This document shows, one piece after another, positions 28,330 to 36,673 of a DNA stretch of 64,000 nucleotides. The notes beneath the pieces were generated by a model. It did no database searches and had not been told where the DNA came from. It was given only the letters and a program-made list of their open reading frames with translations. Made by a program: the position numbers and the translations under genes. Origin of the DNA: AP-15 sp963845735 (GTDB lineage: Bacteria; Pseudomonadota; Alphaproteobacteria; ATCC43930; CGMCC-115725). The stretch spans positions 1 through 64,000 of the forward strand of contig CAWJTR010000039.1 in the NCBI GenBank assembly GCA_963845735.1. The letters run 5' to 3'. Numbering within the stretch: position 1 is the stretch's first letter; every line of letters begins with the position of its first letter.

Positions 28330-29943
28330 ATGCAGGCGGATTACATCATCGTCGGAGCGGGCTCGGCCGGCTGCGTGCTGGCCAATCGGCTGACCGAGGA
28401 TCCCGGTACGAAAGTATTGCTGATCGAGGCGGGCGGGCGCGACTGGAACCCGCTGATTCACGTCCCGGCCGGCTTCATGAAGATGCTCGACCACGATACC
28501 TTGACCTGGAAGTTTCGGTCCGAGCCCGATCCCGGCATCAACGGCCGCGCCATCGTCTATACGCGCGGCCGGGTGATCGGCGGCTCCTCCTCGATCAACG
28601 GGATGATCTACATCCGCGGCCAGCCCGAGGATTACGACCACTGGGCGCAGCTCGGCAATCGGGGCTGGTCGTGGGACGATTGCCTGCCCTATTTCCGCCA
28701 GGCCGAGCGCTGGGAGGGCGAAGGCAACGCGGCGCGCGGCAAGGACGGGCCGCTCTTCACCTCGAAGACGGACCGGCCGGCGATCTGCGCGACGGTGATC
28801 GAGGCCGGCAAGGAGATCGGGCTCGAATACCGCGAGGACCTGAACGATCTGCCCCCTGGTCACGGCGACTGCATCGGCTGGTGCCAGCAGACCCGCGGCG
28901 GGCGCCGCCGCGCCAGCACCGCGCGCACCTATCTGCGGCCGGCGCTGAAGAGGCCGAACCTCGAACTCGTCACCAACGCGTTGGTGCATCGCGTCCTGTT
29001 CGACGGCAAGCGCGCCTCAGGCATCGAATTCTCGCGCAACGGAGTCGTCGAGCGGGCCGAAGCCGGGCGTGAGGTGATCCTGTCGGCGGGCGCCGTCGGC
29101 TCGCCGCACATTCTGCAGCTGTCGGGCGTCGGCGATCCCGAGCATCTCGCCAAGATCGGCGTACCCGTCGCGCATGAATTGCGCGGCGTCGGCAAGAACA
29201 TGCAGGACCACTATGTCGCGCGCGTCTCCTATCCGGTCGTCGGCGCCCAGACCGCCAACGAGCGGCAGCGCGGCCTGCCGTTCGCCGCCGAGTTCATGCG
29301 CTGGCTGATCGCCGGCAAAGGGATGCTGAGCTACAGCCCCTCGATCGTCGCCGCCTCGGCCAAGGTGCTGGAGGAATCGGCGACGCCCGATATGCAATGC
29401 ACGTTCGCGCCGGGCAGTTTCAAGGACGGCCAGATGGGCCAACTCGAGAAGACGCCCGGCCTCAGCGCCGGCGCATGGCAAATGCGGCCGTTGTCGCGCG
29501 GCTATGTCGAGGCCAAGTCGAACCGGCCCGGCGACATGCCGGCGATCAACCCGCGTTATCTGTCGGAAGAAACCGACCGGCGCGCCATCATCGGCGGATT
29601 GCGGCTTGCGCGGCGGATTTTCGCCGCACCCGCGCTAAAGCAGTTCGTCCGGGAGGAGAGCCTGCCCGGCGGCCATGTCCAGACCGACGACGAGTTGCTC
29701 GATTACGCGCGGCGCAACGGCAGCACATGCTATCACGCCAGCTGCACCTGCATGATGGGCTCGCACCCGATGAGCGTCGTCGACAGCGAGCTGCGGGTGC
29801 ACGGTCTCGAAGGGCTGCGGGTCATCGACGCCTCGGTGATGCCGGCGGTCACCTCGACCAACACCAACGCGCCGACGATCATGATCGCCGAGAAGGGTGC
29901 GGCGATGATCAAAGGCGCGGCGCGGCAAAGATTGGCGGCGTAG
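28330..29943 (+). CDS. GMC-family oxidoreductase (choline/alcohol dehydrogenase-like)
   Basis: 537 residues in one clean frame. The FAD-binding motif is YIIVGAGSAGCVLANRLTED at residues 4-23. GMC signatures follow (GRVIGGSSSINGMIYIRG and GAVGSPHILQLSGVGDP), and the C-terminus has CYHASCTCMMG with the catalytic His and TNTNAPTIMIAEKGA. It oxidises an alcohol to an aldehyde with FAD. It resembles the BetA/AlkJ group, but choline specificity is not shown since no betB, betI or transporter lies nearby. It follows SDR and Fe-ADH genes, so it may belong to a shared alcohol-oxidation pathway. Confidence 0.9.
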   Translation: MQADYIIVGAGSAGCVLANRLTEDPGTKVLLIEAGGRDWNPLIHVPAGFMKMLDHDTLTWKFRSEPDPGINGRAIVYTRGRVIGGSSSINGMIYIRGQPEDYDHWAQLGNRGWSWDDCLPYFRQAERWEGEGNAARGKDGPLFTSKTDRPAICATVIEAGKEIGLEYREDLNDLPPGHGDCIGWCQQTRGGRRRASTARTYLRPALKRPNLELVTNALVHRVLFDGKRASGIEFSRNGVVERAEAGREVILSAGAVGSPHILQLSGVGDPEHLAKIGVPVAHELRGVGKNMQDHYVARVSYPVVGAQTANERQRGLPFAAEFMRWLIAGKGMLSYSPSIVAASAKVLEESATPDMQCTFAPGSFKDGQMGQLEKTPGLSAGAWQMRPLSRGYVEAKSNRPGDMPAINPRYLSEETDRRAIIGGLRLARRIFAAPALKQFVREESLPGGHVQTDDELLDYARRNGSTCYHASCTCMMGSHPMSVVDSELRVHGLEGLRVIDASVMPAVTSTNTNAPTIMIAEKGAAMIKGAARQRLAA

Positions 29944-30089
29944 CGAGGGCAGCCGGAGTGGAGCTGTCGATTCCGTACCACGCCGCTAGAGCCGAAAGCG
30001 TCCGGGTTTGGGCTAAGAATTGCCAGCTGCGCACGCGGCTGGTCGAGATGCGGGCGTAGTTGATGCCACACTAGCAAGGAGAAACAGCC

Positions 30090-30851
30090 ATGCCGTTCTA
30101 TCAAAAAGGCGATGTACGCATCCGCTACGAGGAGGCCGGCTCCGGCTTCCCGCTGTTGGTCACCCCCGGCGGCGGCCTCAATTCGCGGGTCAGCAACTGG
30201 CCGACCGCGGTGATCAACGCAATGGAAGAGTTCAAGAACGACTTCCGCTGCATCACGATGGACCAGCGCAATGCCAACGGCGGCGAGTTGACGGGGCCGG
30301 TGCCGGTGGATAACCCGTGGGACGCGTTCGCCGACGACCAGCTCGGGCTGATGGACCATCTCGGGATCCGCGAATTCTTTTACATGGGCTATTGCATCGG
30401 CGGTTGCTTTGCCGGGAAGCTGCTGCAGCGAGCGCCGGACCGCGTCGTCGCCGCGGTGTTCTGCCAGAGCGTCGGCCACCGGCCGGAAAACCCGACCGTC
30501 ATGTACCGGCACAGCACGGAGAACTGGGTGCCCGATTTCATGAAGCGGCGTCCCGATGTGTCGGCGGACACGATCGAGAAATACCTGCATAACCTGTACG
30601 CCGTGCAGCCCGATTTCCTGTACAGCGTATCGCGTGACTTCATCAGGAATTGCCGCACGCCGATGCTGGTGCTGCCGGATGACGTACCAGGGCATCCGCT
30701 GCAGACCTCGATCGACGTGGCGTCGCTGGCGCCGAACGCCGAGATCACGGTTTACCCGTGGAAGGAGCCGGAGGAGCTTAGGCAACGCACGATCAACCGC
30801 GTGCGCAGCTTCCTAAAGGCGCACGCGCCGATGCGCGCCGCTGCGCAATAA
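30090..30851 (+). CDS. alpha/beta hydrolase with cysteine nucleophile, copy 1
   Basis: 253 residues. The fold is shown by the N-terminal MPFYQKGDVRIRYEEAGSG, the oxyanion strand LLVTPGGGLNSR, and the nucleophile elbow FFYMGYCIGGCFAGKLL near residue 102, where the usual Ser is Cys. The acid residue is likely in MLVLPDDVPGHP. The histidine expected near the C-terminus is not obvious: the equivalent stretch is YPWKEPEELRQRTINRVRSFL. It is about 55 percent identical by eye to the gene at 31264. A Cys elbow is known from dienelactone hydrolases. It starts 146 bp after the GMC gene with AAGGAGAAA before the ATG. Confidence 0.85.
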   Translation: MPFYQKGDVRIRYEEAGSGFPLLVTPGGGLNSRVSNWPTAVINAMEEFKNDFRCITMDQRNANGGELTGPVPVDNPWDAFADDQLGLMDHLGIREFFYMGYCIGGCFAGKLLQRAPDRVVAAVFCQSVGHRPENPTVMYRHSTENWVPDFMKRRPDVSADTIEKYLHNLYAVQPDFLYSVSRDFIRNCRTPMLVLPDDVPGHPLQTSIDVASLAPNAEITVYPWKEPEELRQRTINRVRSFLKAHAPMRAAAQ

Positions 30852-30866
30852 AAACGGGCTGCCCAT

Positions 30867-31157
30867 ATGACAGGGCGGCTTATTTTTATCCTGAGCGCGA
30901 TGGCTCTCAGTTCCTCTACACTGGCCGCCGGAATAGATCCCTGCACCTACACCTGCGCTGACCTTCACGGGCTGGTCGCGGCAAAAGGTTTCGTCTTTAT
31001 CAACCAAGCGACGTTCGACGATTTCGTGGTTGCCAATCGCTCTTATTGCGCAGGCGGCGGGGCGACGGTGCTTCAGTTGCGGAGCGTAGCAACGGCCGAC
31101 CGTCCCGAATGCCTGGTCAACTACTGTGTCCCTCGAAATGTCGGCACCAGCAACTAG
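30867..31157 (+). CDS. small secreted Cys-rich protein
   Basis: 96 residues. A signal peptide (LIFILSAMALSSSTLAAG) is followed by about 75 residues with six Cys, in CTYTCADLHGLVAAKGFVF, SYCAGGGA and PECLVNYCV. It lies between the two alpha/beta hydrolase copies, only 15 bp after the first. The sequence has a weak resemblance to small periplasmic proteins of alphaproteobacteria of unknown function. Disulfide bonding and export are likely; no enzymatic motif is seen. Confidence 0.65.
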   Translation: MTGRLIFILSAMALSSSTLAAGIDPCTYTCADLHGLVAAKGFVFINQATFDDFVVANRSYCAGGGATVLQLRSVATADRPECLVNYCVPRNVGTSN

Positions 31158-31263
31158 TTGCCGCCGAGCCGAAAATCTGCGGGTTTACAACCCCTACCCG
31201 CGCACGGGCTGGCCGAGTACGGGCGCGTACGTGTAAACACCACACCGGGCGAGGAGAAATGCC

Positions 31264-32022
31264 ATGCCGTTCTACGAAAGAGGCGACGTCCGCATCCATT
31301 ACGAAGAGGCCGGCGCGGGCTTTCCGTTGCTGGTGATCCCCGGCGGCGGGCTGAATTCGACGGTCGCGGGCCTCGCGAACCACCCGTTCAACCCGATGGT
31401 GGAGTTCAAGGACGAATACCGCGTGATCGCGGCGGATCTGCGCAATGCCAATGATGGCCAATCCTCGGGCCCGCTCGAGATCGACCGGCCGTGGGACGCG
31501 TACACCGACGACCACATCGGCCTGATGGATCATTTGGGCATCGGGGAGTTCCTGGTGCTGGGCTTCTGCATCGGCGGCCCGTTCATCTGGAACCTGTTGA
31601 AGCGCGCGCGCGGGCGCATCGTCGCCGCGGTGCCAACACAACCCAGCGGGTTCCGGCCGGAGATGCCCGACCTGTTCTACCAGAACAACATCAAGGGTTG
31701 GGGCCCGGCACTGTGCGAGCGGCGGCCCGACATCACGATGGCGATGGTCGATGCCTTCCTCAACAAGATGTACCGCGCCAACGCCGACTTCGTCTTCACC
31801 GTGACTCGCGATTTCGTGCGCGACTGCCACACCCCGATCCTGGTCCTGCCGGACGATGTCCCGGCCCACCCCTACGCGGTGGCGATGGAGAGCGCCCTGC
31901 TTGCGCCCAACGCGCAAGTCAGCCTCTACCCATGGAAGGACACCCCGGACAAGATCCCGCTGGCGGTGCGCCATATCCGCACCTTCCTGCGGGCAAACCG
32001 ACCTGCGATGGCCGCCCGCTAA
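31264..32022 (+). CDS. alpha/beta hydrolase with cysteine nucleophile, copy 2
   Basis: 252 residues, a tandem paralogue of the gene at 30090. They share MPFYxxGDVRIxYEEAGxGFPLLVxPGGGLNS, the Cys elbow (here FLVLGFCIGGPFIWNLL) and LVLPDDVPAHP. The C-terminal YPWKDTPDKIPLAVRHIRTF again has no clear catalytic His at the expected place, although H in DDVPxHP is conserved in both. Divergence between the copies is spread along the length, so the duplication is old. A GAGGAGAAA ribosome binding site precedes the ATG, as in copy 1, suggesting the duplicated unit included the leader. Confidence 0.85.
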   Translation: MPFYERGDVRIHYEEAGAGFPLLVIPGGGLNSTVAGLANHPFNPMVEFKDEYRVIAADLRNANDGQSSGPLEIDRPWDAYTDDHIGLMDHLGIGEFLVLGFCIGGPFIWNLLKRARGRIVAAVPTQPSGFRPEMPDLFYQNNIKGWGPALCERRPDITMAMVDAFLNKMYRANADFVFTVTRDFVRDCHTPILVLPDDVPAHPYAVAMESALLAPNAQVSLYPWKDTPDKIPLAVRHIRTFLRANRPAMAAR

Positions 32023-32093
32023 GACCGGGGCGTTCGCATGACGGGGCGGCAGGGATAAGCCTTGCCACTCCGTGTCAAAAAGGAGTTCGAAGG

Positions 32094-32555
32094 ATGACCG
32101 ACGCCAAGCTCGCGCCAAATCTTCCCAATTGGATGGTGGAGCACGCCAACCGCTACCTTTCGAGCGGCGGCACGGACGGGCATATGTTCAAGCCGACCCA
32201 GCCCGGCCGGCCGGACATGACCGTACCGTCGCTGTTGTTGACGACGACTGGACGCAAGTCGGGAGAGAAATTCATCTTCCCGCTCTATTACGGGAAAACC
32301 GGCGACAGCTATATCATCGTCGCCTCGAAGGGCGGGGCGCCGCAACACCCCGGCTGGTACCGCAACCTCCTCGCCAACCCCGAGGTCGAGGTGCAGGTCG
32401 GCACCGCGAAGATCAAGGCGCGGGCCCGGACCGCCACCGGCGAGGAGCGCGCCCGGCTGTGGCAGGAGGCGCTGAAATTCTGGCCGCCCTACGCCGATTA
32501 TCAGAAGAAGACCGAGCGCGAGATCCCGGTCGTCGTGCTCGACCCCATCCGCTAG
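32094..32555 (+). CDS. deazaflavin-dependent nitroreductase-family protein
   Basis: 153 residues. The pattern LLLTTTGRKSGEKFIFPLYY, GDSYIIVASKGGAPQHPGWYRNLLANPEVEVQVG matches the DUF385/Ddn family, split-barrel proteins that bind F420 or flavin. In actinobacteria these reduce nitro compounds and quinones with F420; cofactor use in proteobacteria is unclear. A good AGGAG lies before the ATG. It closes the hydrolase pair, 71 bp downstream. Confidence 0.8.
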   Translation: MTDAKLAPNLPNWMVEHANRYLSSGGTDGHMFKPTQPGRPDMTVPSLLLTTTGRKSGEKFIFPLYYGKTGDSYIIVASKGGAPQHPGWYRNLLANPEVEVQVGTAKIKARARTATGEERARLWQEALKFWPPYADYQKKTEREIPVVVLDPIR

Positions 32556-32786
32556 TGGCACCAATCCATCGGTTGCAGCCCGGCTTTCCTATTCTCGTCA
32601 TCCCGCCAGGCCGGAATCCATTTCAACCATAGGCACCGGCCGAAGCCTGTCCTCGGGGCAGCTGGACGGGCTGGACCCGTGGGCCGGTGTGACAAACATC
32701 CGGGTCATGCGGGCGACCACCGTTCCCACCTGCCGAGGAAGTCGCCCTCCGGACGAGAATACCGCCATTGCGGGATCCCTCTGCCG

Positions 32787-33242
32787 TCAGGCGGCGGGCG
32801 TGTGGTCGGCAGCGGCGTAGAGTTCGCGGATCTGCCGGGCGGCACGGGCGAGGTCGGCGTCGTCCAGCCGCGAGGCGATATCGTCTTCTTCGGCCTGGGC
32901 GAGGAGTCCGCGGAAGCGCAGCGGCTTGTCGAAGAACGCCAGGGCGATATCGATCGGCTTCTGCCCCTCCTCGACCCACAGCGGGATCTGCCTGCCGCGC
33001 AGAGTTGGACGGATGTGATAGTGGCTGCCCATGCTGAACGGATCGAAGCGCAGCGCTTGCTCGTCCTCGCCCGCGATGGCGACGACGATCGAGGGCCGTT
33101 CGATGCCGTCCGGCTCCCGGCCCATCCGATTGGGGTGGAACATTACATGCAGGTGCGGTCCGGCATTGATCTGGTGCCATCCGCTGCCGTCGGGCATGGT
33201 CGCCCGCATCGGCCGTGGCTCTGGCTGTGGTTGTTCCGACAT
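32787..33242 (-). CDS. hypothetical protein, possibly conserved
   Basis: About 151 residues, soluble, acidic. Recognisable phrases are GWHQINAGPHLHVMFHPNRM, FSMGSHYHIRPTLRGRQIPL and a C-terminal helical segment (DDADLARAARQIRELYAAA). The His-rich stretches might bind metal, but no family came to mind. GAGGAG lies 7 bases before the ATG. It is convergent with the nitroreductase-like gene, divergent from the glycine-rich protein. Confidence 0.5.
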   Translation of the reverse strand: MSEQPQPEPRPMRATMPDGSGWHQINAGPHLHVMFHPNRMGREPDGIERPSIVVAIAGEDEQALRFDPFSMGSHYHIRPTLRGRQIPLWVEEGQKPIDIALAFFDKPLRFRGLLAQAEEDDIASRLDDADLARAARQIRELYAAADHTPAA

Positions 33243-33562
33243 TTCGCGTCTCCTCTGACCAGATGTGCTTGTCCGACACGCGGTGTGTGCGGATGCACCG
33301 AGCCCGATTACCCGCGGCGCCAACGCCGGCATGGCGATGACCGGGGGTACGGGCCCTCGCGATCTTATCACGGCCAGCTTGGGCCCGCCATGCAGCCAAG
33401 TGGCGCGGAAGTTTAAGTCTGCTCCGGCGTGCGATTCGGATGCGTGGAGGCGGGCGGGGCGGACGAGAAACGGGGCTTCCATCACATGCGGAACAGGGTT
33501 CCATCGACACTGTTCACGTAGGGGGCACCCTGCTGCTCTTTGGATGCTTTGAGGAGATGACG
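33243..33562. other. 320-bp divergent intergenic region
   Basis: It separates the gene ending at 32787 (read leftwards) from the secreted glycine-rich protein (read rightwards) and must hold promoters for both. I see no convincing promoter boxes, repeat or RNA gene. GC content is like the coding DNA around it, so a small decayed gene is possible. Confidence 0.4.
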
Positions 33563-33922
33563 ATGCCAACCAAGGTTAAGATTTTCGCGATCGCCGCGGT
33601 TCTAGCGGCGGGCACATCCAGTGCCGCGATGGCGGCATATCCCTGCGCGCCGGGGTACGAGATGTCTTACGGCGTCTGCCGGCCGGCTGCGGTCCCCGGC
33701 TATCCGTCGGGGCCATTGTCCGGCGCGGCGGCTGGGGAGGTCAACGGGGCCGAGAATGGCGCGGCAGCAGCCGGCCCTGTTGGTGCGATCATTGGCGGGG
33801 CCATTGGCACCGCTACCGGTGCGGTTGCCGGCACCGCCAATGCGGTCGCGGGCGCCGTGCCGCCGGCCTGCGGCCCCGGCTATGTGTACTATAACGGCGG
33901 CTGCTATCCGTCCCGCTATTAG
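33563..33922 (+). CDS. secreted glycine-zipper protein
   Basis: 119 residues. A signal peptide (VKIFAIAAVLAAGTSSAAMA) precedes a Cys-containing YPCAPGYEMSYGVCRP segment. A Gly/Ala-rich glycine zipper follows (GPVGAIIGGAIGTATGAVAG), then a second PACGPGYVYYNGGCYP unit similar to the first. The two Cys-Tyr units flanking the zipper are likely disulfide-bonded. Periplasmic or outer-membrane localisation is likely. I chose the ATG at 33563 because GAGGAG ends 6 bases upstream; the ATG at 33557 would abut it. Confidence 0.7.
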   Translation: MPTKVKIFAIAAVLAAGTSSAAMAAYPCAPGYEMSYGVCRPAAVPGYPSGPLSGAAAGEVNGAENGAAAAGPVGAIIGGAIGTATGAVAGTANAVAGAVPPACGPGYVYYNGGCYPSRY

Positions 33923-33997
33923 CTGGCCCCGGGAACCCGCCGAAGAGCGAGCGGCGGGTTGCGGCCGCCGCCCTACATTGGGCGGCGCGTCTCCGCG

Positions 33998-35182
33998 TCA
34001 GTACGGCTCGCGCACGAAGATGAAGGTCGTGCCGGTCACGATCGGGGCGCTGGCGCCGACGAACGACACGTTGGCGTCCTTGACTTGGCGGGAGCCGGCG
34101 CGGCCCGAGGCCTGCAAGGCGCCCTCGATAATGTGCCACAGGCCGTGGATGCGCCCGGTGCCGAGGCTGCCGCCAAAGGTGTTGAGCGGCAATTCGCCAT
34201 CGAGCTCGATGCGCCCGTCCTGGATGAAATCGAGCGCCTCGCCTTCGCCGCAGAAACCATAGGATTCGAGACCGTAGATCACCGAGGCTGAGAAGCCGTC
34301 GTAGATCTGGGCCACGTCGACGTCCTTCGGGGCGAAGCCGGACCGCTCCCAGGTCAGCTTGGCCGAGCTGCTGCCGCCCTCCATGTAGCTCGAAAGGCTG
34401 CCGATGCGGCCCGCCACCTCGAAGTGCAGCCGCTGGCCATAGCCGGCGAGATAGGCCGGCCTCGGCTTCAGGTCGCGCGCCCGGTTGGCCGTCGTCAGCA
34501 CGATCGCGACCGCCCCCTGCACCGGGATGTCACAATCGAACAGGCAGAACGGATACGCGACCATCCGCGAGTTCAAATAGTCCTCCCGGGTCAGCTCCGT
34601 GCCATAGAAGTAGGCGTGCGGATTGTGCTGAGTGTGACGGCGCTGGGTTACGGCCAAGGTCGCCATCTTCTCGCGGTTCTGGTTGTTCCTTTCGAGCCAG
34701 CGGGTATAGGCAACCGCCATGCCTTGTCCCGGACCGCCAAAGCCGTAAGGCGCGGTGAACTGTGTCGCGCCGGCCGCCATGCCGCTCGGCAGGTTCTGGT
34801 AGGTGCCGCGCGGGTTGTGCATCGCCCGCCACACCACCGCATATCGGCACACCCCGGCGAGCAACGCGTTGACCGCCTGCTGCACCGCGCCGCCGATGTT
34901 GGTCGTGCCGACCTGGATGTGCCAGCCGAGATTGGGCAATTTCAGCATCGCCATCATGCAGTTGACCGACACGATCGAGATGCCGTCGACCTCCGCATGC
35001 CCGGTCGCCGGCAGTTCCGGATATGTCGCCAGACCGTCGATGTCGGACATCTGCAGCCCTGAATCCGCGACCGCTTCCTTGACCGCGGTCAGCGCATGGG
35101 CGGCGAGCGGAATCTCGGCCGAGCGTGTGACTTGGGAAAAGCCCACACCGCTGACCGCCACTTTGCACCGGTTGTCCCACAT
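33998..35182 (-). CDS. thiolase-family lipid-transfer protein (SCP-x type)
   Basis: 394 residues in one frame. Thiolase-like features are VAVSGVGFSQVTRSAEI, DSGLQMSDIDGLATYP, NIGGAVQQAVNALLAGVC and the C-terminal NTFGGSLGTGRIHGLWHIIE. The nucleophilic Cys position of true thiolases is not obvious (VSVNCMMAML may hold it), which is common in lipid-transfer homologues acting as aldolases or beta-ketothiolases in steroid and fatty-acid side-chain degradation. It is 5 bp downstream of the DUF35 partner gene, the usual pairing for a two-protein complex. Confidence 0.85.
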   Translation of the reverse strand: MWDNRCKVAVSGVGFSQVTRSAEIPLAAHALTAVKEAVADSGLQMSDIDGLATYPELPATGHAEVDGISIVSVNCMMAMLKLPNLGWHIQVGTTNIGGAVQQAVNALLAGVCRYAVVWRAMHNPRGTYQNLPSGMAAGATQFTAPYGFGGPGQGMAVAYTRWLERNNQNREKMATLAVTQRRHTQHNPHAYFYGTELTREDYLNSRMVAYPFCLFDCDIPVQGAVAIVLTTANRARDLKPRPAYLAGYGQRLHFEVAGRIGSLSSYMEGGSSSAKLTWERSGFAPKDVDVAQIYDGFSASVIYGLESYGFCGEGEALDFIQDGRIELDGELPLNTFGGSLGTGRIHGLWHIIEGALQASGRAGSRQVKDANVSFVGASAPIVTGTTFIFVREPY

Positions 35183-35187
35183 GTGAA

Positions 35188-35616
35188 CTACCCCCGCGCC
35201 AGGCGGAATTGCGGTAAAGTGATGTCGTCGTTCAGCTTCTCGAAGACGATTTCGACGCGCCGCCCGACCTTGGCCTCGGTATATTCGGCTTCTAAGAGAT
35301 TGCCGGCGAGCAACGCGCCGGGTGCATCATCCAGCTCAACGATGATGGAGGCGTAGGGCACCGCGGACGCAAACCGCTTGTCGCCGGTGTGATACATGAT
35401 CGTGTAGGCGTAGATCGCTCCGGCGCCGCGCACCGGTTCGAATTTGAGGTCGGTCGAGACGCATTGCGTGCACGTCGCATAGGGCGGGTGCTGGAAATGC
35501 CCGCAGCTCTGGCAGCGCTGCAATTCCAGAACGCCGCGCTTGGCCGCATCCCAGAATGGCTTCGTCCAGTCGTTCGGAACCGGGATCGGCCGGGTCACCT
35601 TGCTCCAGTCGCTCAT
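35188..35616 (-). CDS. DUF35 OB-fold / zinc-ribbon protein
   Basis: 142 residues. The rubredoxin-like zinc ribbon C-QSC-GHFQHPPYATC-TQC (C-x2-C and C-x2-C) lies at about residues 35-52. An OB-fold follows (GAIYAYTIMYHT, PYASIIVELDDAPGALLAGN). Such proteins bind the adjacent thiolase-like or hydratase-like partner and stabilise acyl-CoA binding. Its start overlaps the stop of the upstream gene by ATGA, and the thiolase gene follows closely. Confidence 0.88.
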   Translation of the reverse strand: MSDWSKVTRPIPVPNDWTKPFWDAAKRGVLELQRCQSCGHFQHPPYATCTQCVSTDLKFEPVRGAGAIYAYTIMYHTGDKRFASAVPYASIIVELDDAPGALLAGNLLEAEYTEAKVGRRVEIVFEKLNDDITLPQFRLARG

Positions 35617-36089
35617 TCTGTTCGCCTCCCACGATCACGCAGGTGCGCCGGCAGGGGCATTCGAGGCAGCAGCGCGTCGACTGCCGGCTTGACCGGGTTC
35701 GACGCCGGAGATTCCGGTTTCGGCGCGGACTTATCAAGCTCCTCCGCCACGATCTTGCGTATTTCCGGAAAGCCGAGCGGTGCGTTAAGGCCGAACCGGA
35801 AAATCTGGCGGAACGTGTCGGGGTGGTTCCAGATCGCTGCGAACACGCCCGATCGCATATTCGGGCTGTGATGCCTGAGCGCGCATTCGACCAGTTTGGC
35901 GACGTCGTTGCCGTCGAGCGTTACTTCTGTCGGCTTTTCCGTTTCCGGCTGCGTCGGACGGCCGGTTGAATCGCCGGTCAGACGGATTTGCGGCAGCTGC
36001 GTGTAATAATCGGGCGTCACCACGTTGGCGGCAGCTTCGGCTTTCGCCGGCGCCTCCAGATAAATGCGGTCGCCCTCTCTCACCAGCAT
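35613..36089 (-). CDS. hypothetical protein in the thiolase/DUF35 operon
   Basis: 158 residues, soluble. Features are an N-terminal VREGDRIYLEAPAKAEAAAN, a central EVTLDGNDVAKLVECALRHH with helical IWNHPDTFRQIFRFGLNAPLG, and a Pro-rich C-terminus. I do not recognise it. The four-base overlap with the DUF35 gene and the 17-bp gap to the GNAT gene suggest one transcript. It might be a subunit or accessory protein of the acyl-CoA complex. Confidence 0.5.
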   Translation of the reverse strand: MLVREGDRIYLEAPAKAEAAANVVTPDYYTQLPQIRLTGDSTGRPTQPETEKPTEVTLDGNDVAKLVECALRHHSPNMRSGVFAAIWNHPDTFRQIFRFGLNAPLGFPEIRKIVAEELDKSAPKPESPASNPVKPAVDALLPRMPLPAHLRDRGRRTE

Positions 36090-36106
36090 CGTTTGTCCCC
36101 TCCGTC

Positions 36107-36637
36107 CTACCGGGTCAGGGCGTAGCTGAAACAGTCGCGGGGTTCGCCGCTGATATTGGGGTGAACGAGCCAGCGCCGCCGGATCCCTTCGCGAGCGAGG
36201 CCGGCCTTTTCCATGACTCGGGCGGATGCGAGGTTCTCGACGTCGCAGACGGCGCCGATCCGCCAGATGTCGTTCTGGCGCATCGCCCAGCGGACGGCCA
36301 AGGACAAGACCTCAGTCATCAGCCCGTGCCCCCAATACTGGCGCGCCAGCACGTAGCCGCAATCGAGTCGATGTAGATCGGGCCGGCGCAGTGCGAAATT
36401 GCCGAGCAACTGGCCGCCCTCACGCGCGATTAATGCGTAGCTGCGCGACTTGGCGGCAGGCGCCGCCAGGCAATCTGCGATATAGGCCTCGGTGTCGGCG
36501 AGGTCTTGGTGGGGACGCCATATCACGAAACGAACCACTTCGGGGTCTTGGGCGTAACCAGTAAAAATTGCACGCGCATCGCCCGGCGCGACGGGGCGAA
36601 GGATCAAGCGAGCGGTCTCGAAACTGTCGGGGAGCAT
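36107..36637 (-). CDS. GNAT acetyltransferase, RimJ/RimL type
   Basis: 176 residues with the standard signature: ETARLILRPVAPGDARAIF at the start, LLGNFALRRPD in the middle, and the acetyl-CoA-binding LARQYWGHGLMTEVLSLAV followed by NLASARVMEKAGLAREGIR. It likely acetylates a protein N-terminus or small amine. It is separated by 36 bp from cysE upstream. Confidence 0.85.
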   Translation of the reverse strand: MLPDSFETARLILRPVAPGDARAIFTGYAQDPEVVRFVIWRPHQDLADTEAYIADCLAAPAAKSRSYALIAREGGQLLGNFALRRPDLHRLDCGYVLARQYWGHGLMTEVLSLAVRWAMRQNDIWRIGAVCDVENLASARVMEKAGLAREGIRRRWLVHPNISGEPRDCFSYALTR

Positions 36638-36673
36638 GACGCCTGTTGTCGCGCGAAGATCGCGATCTGTCGG

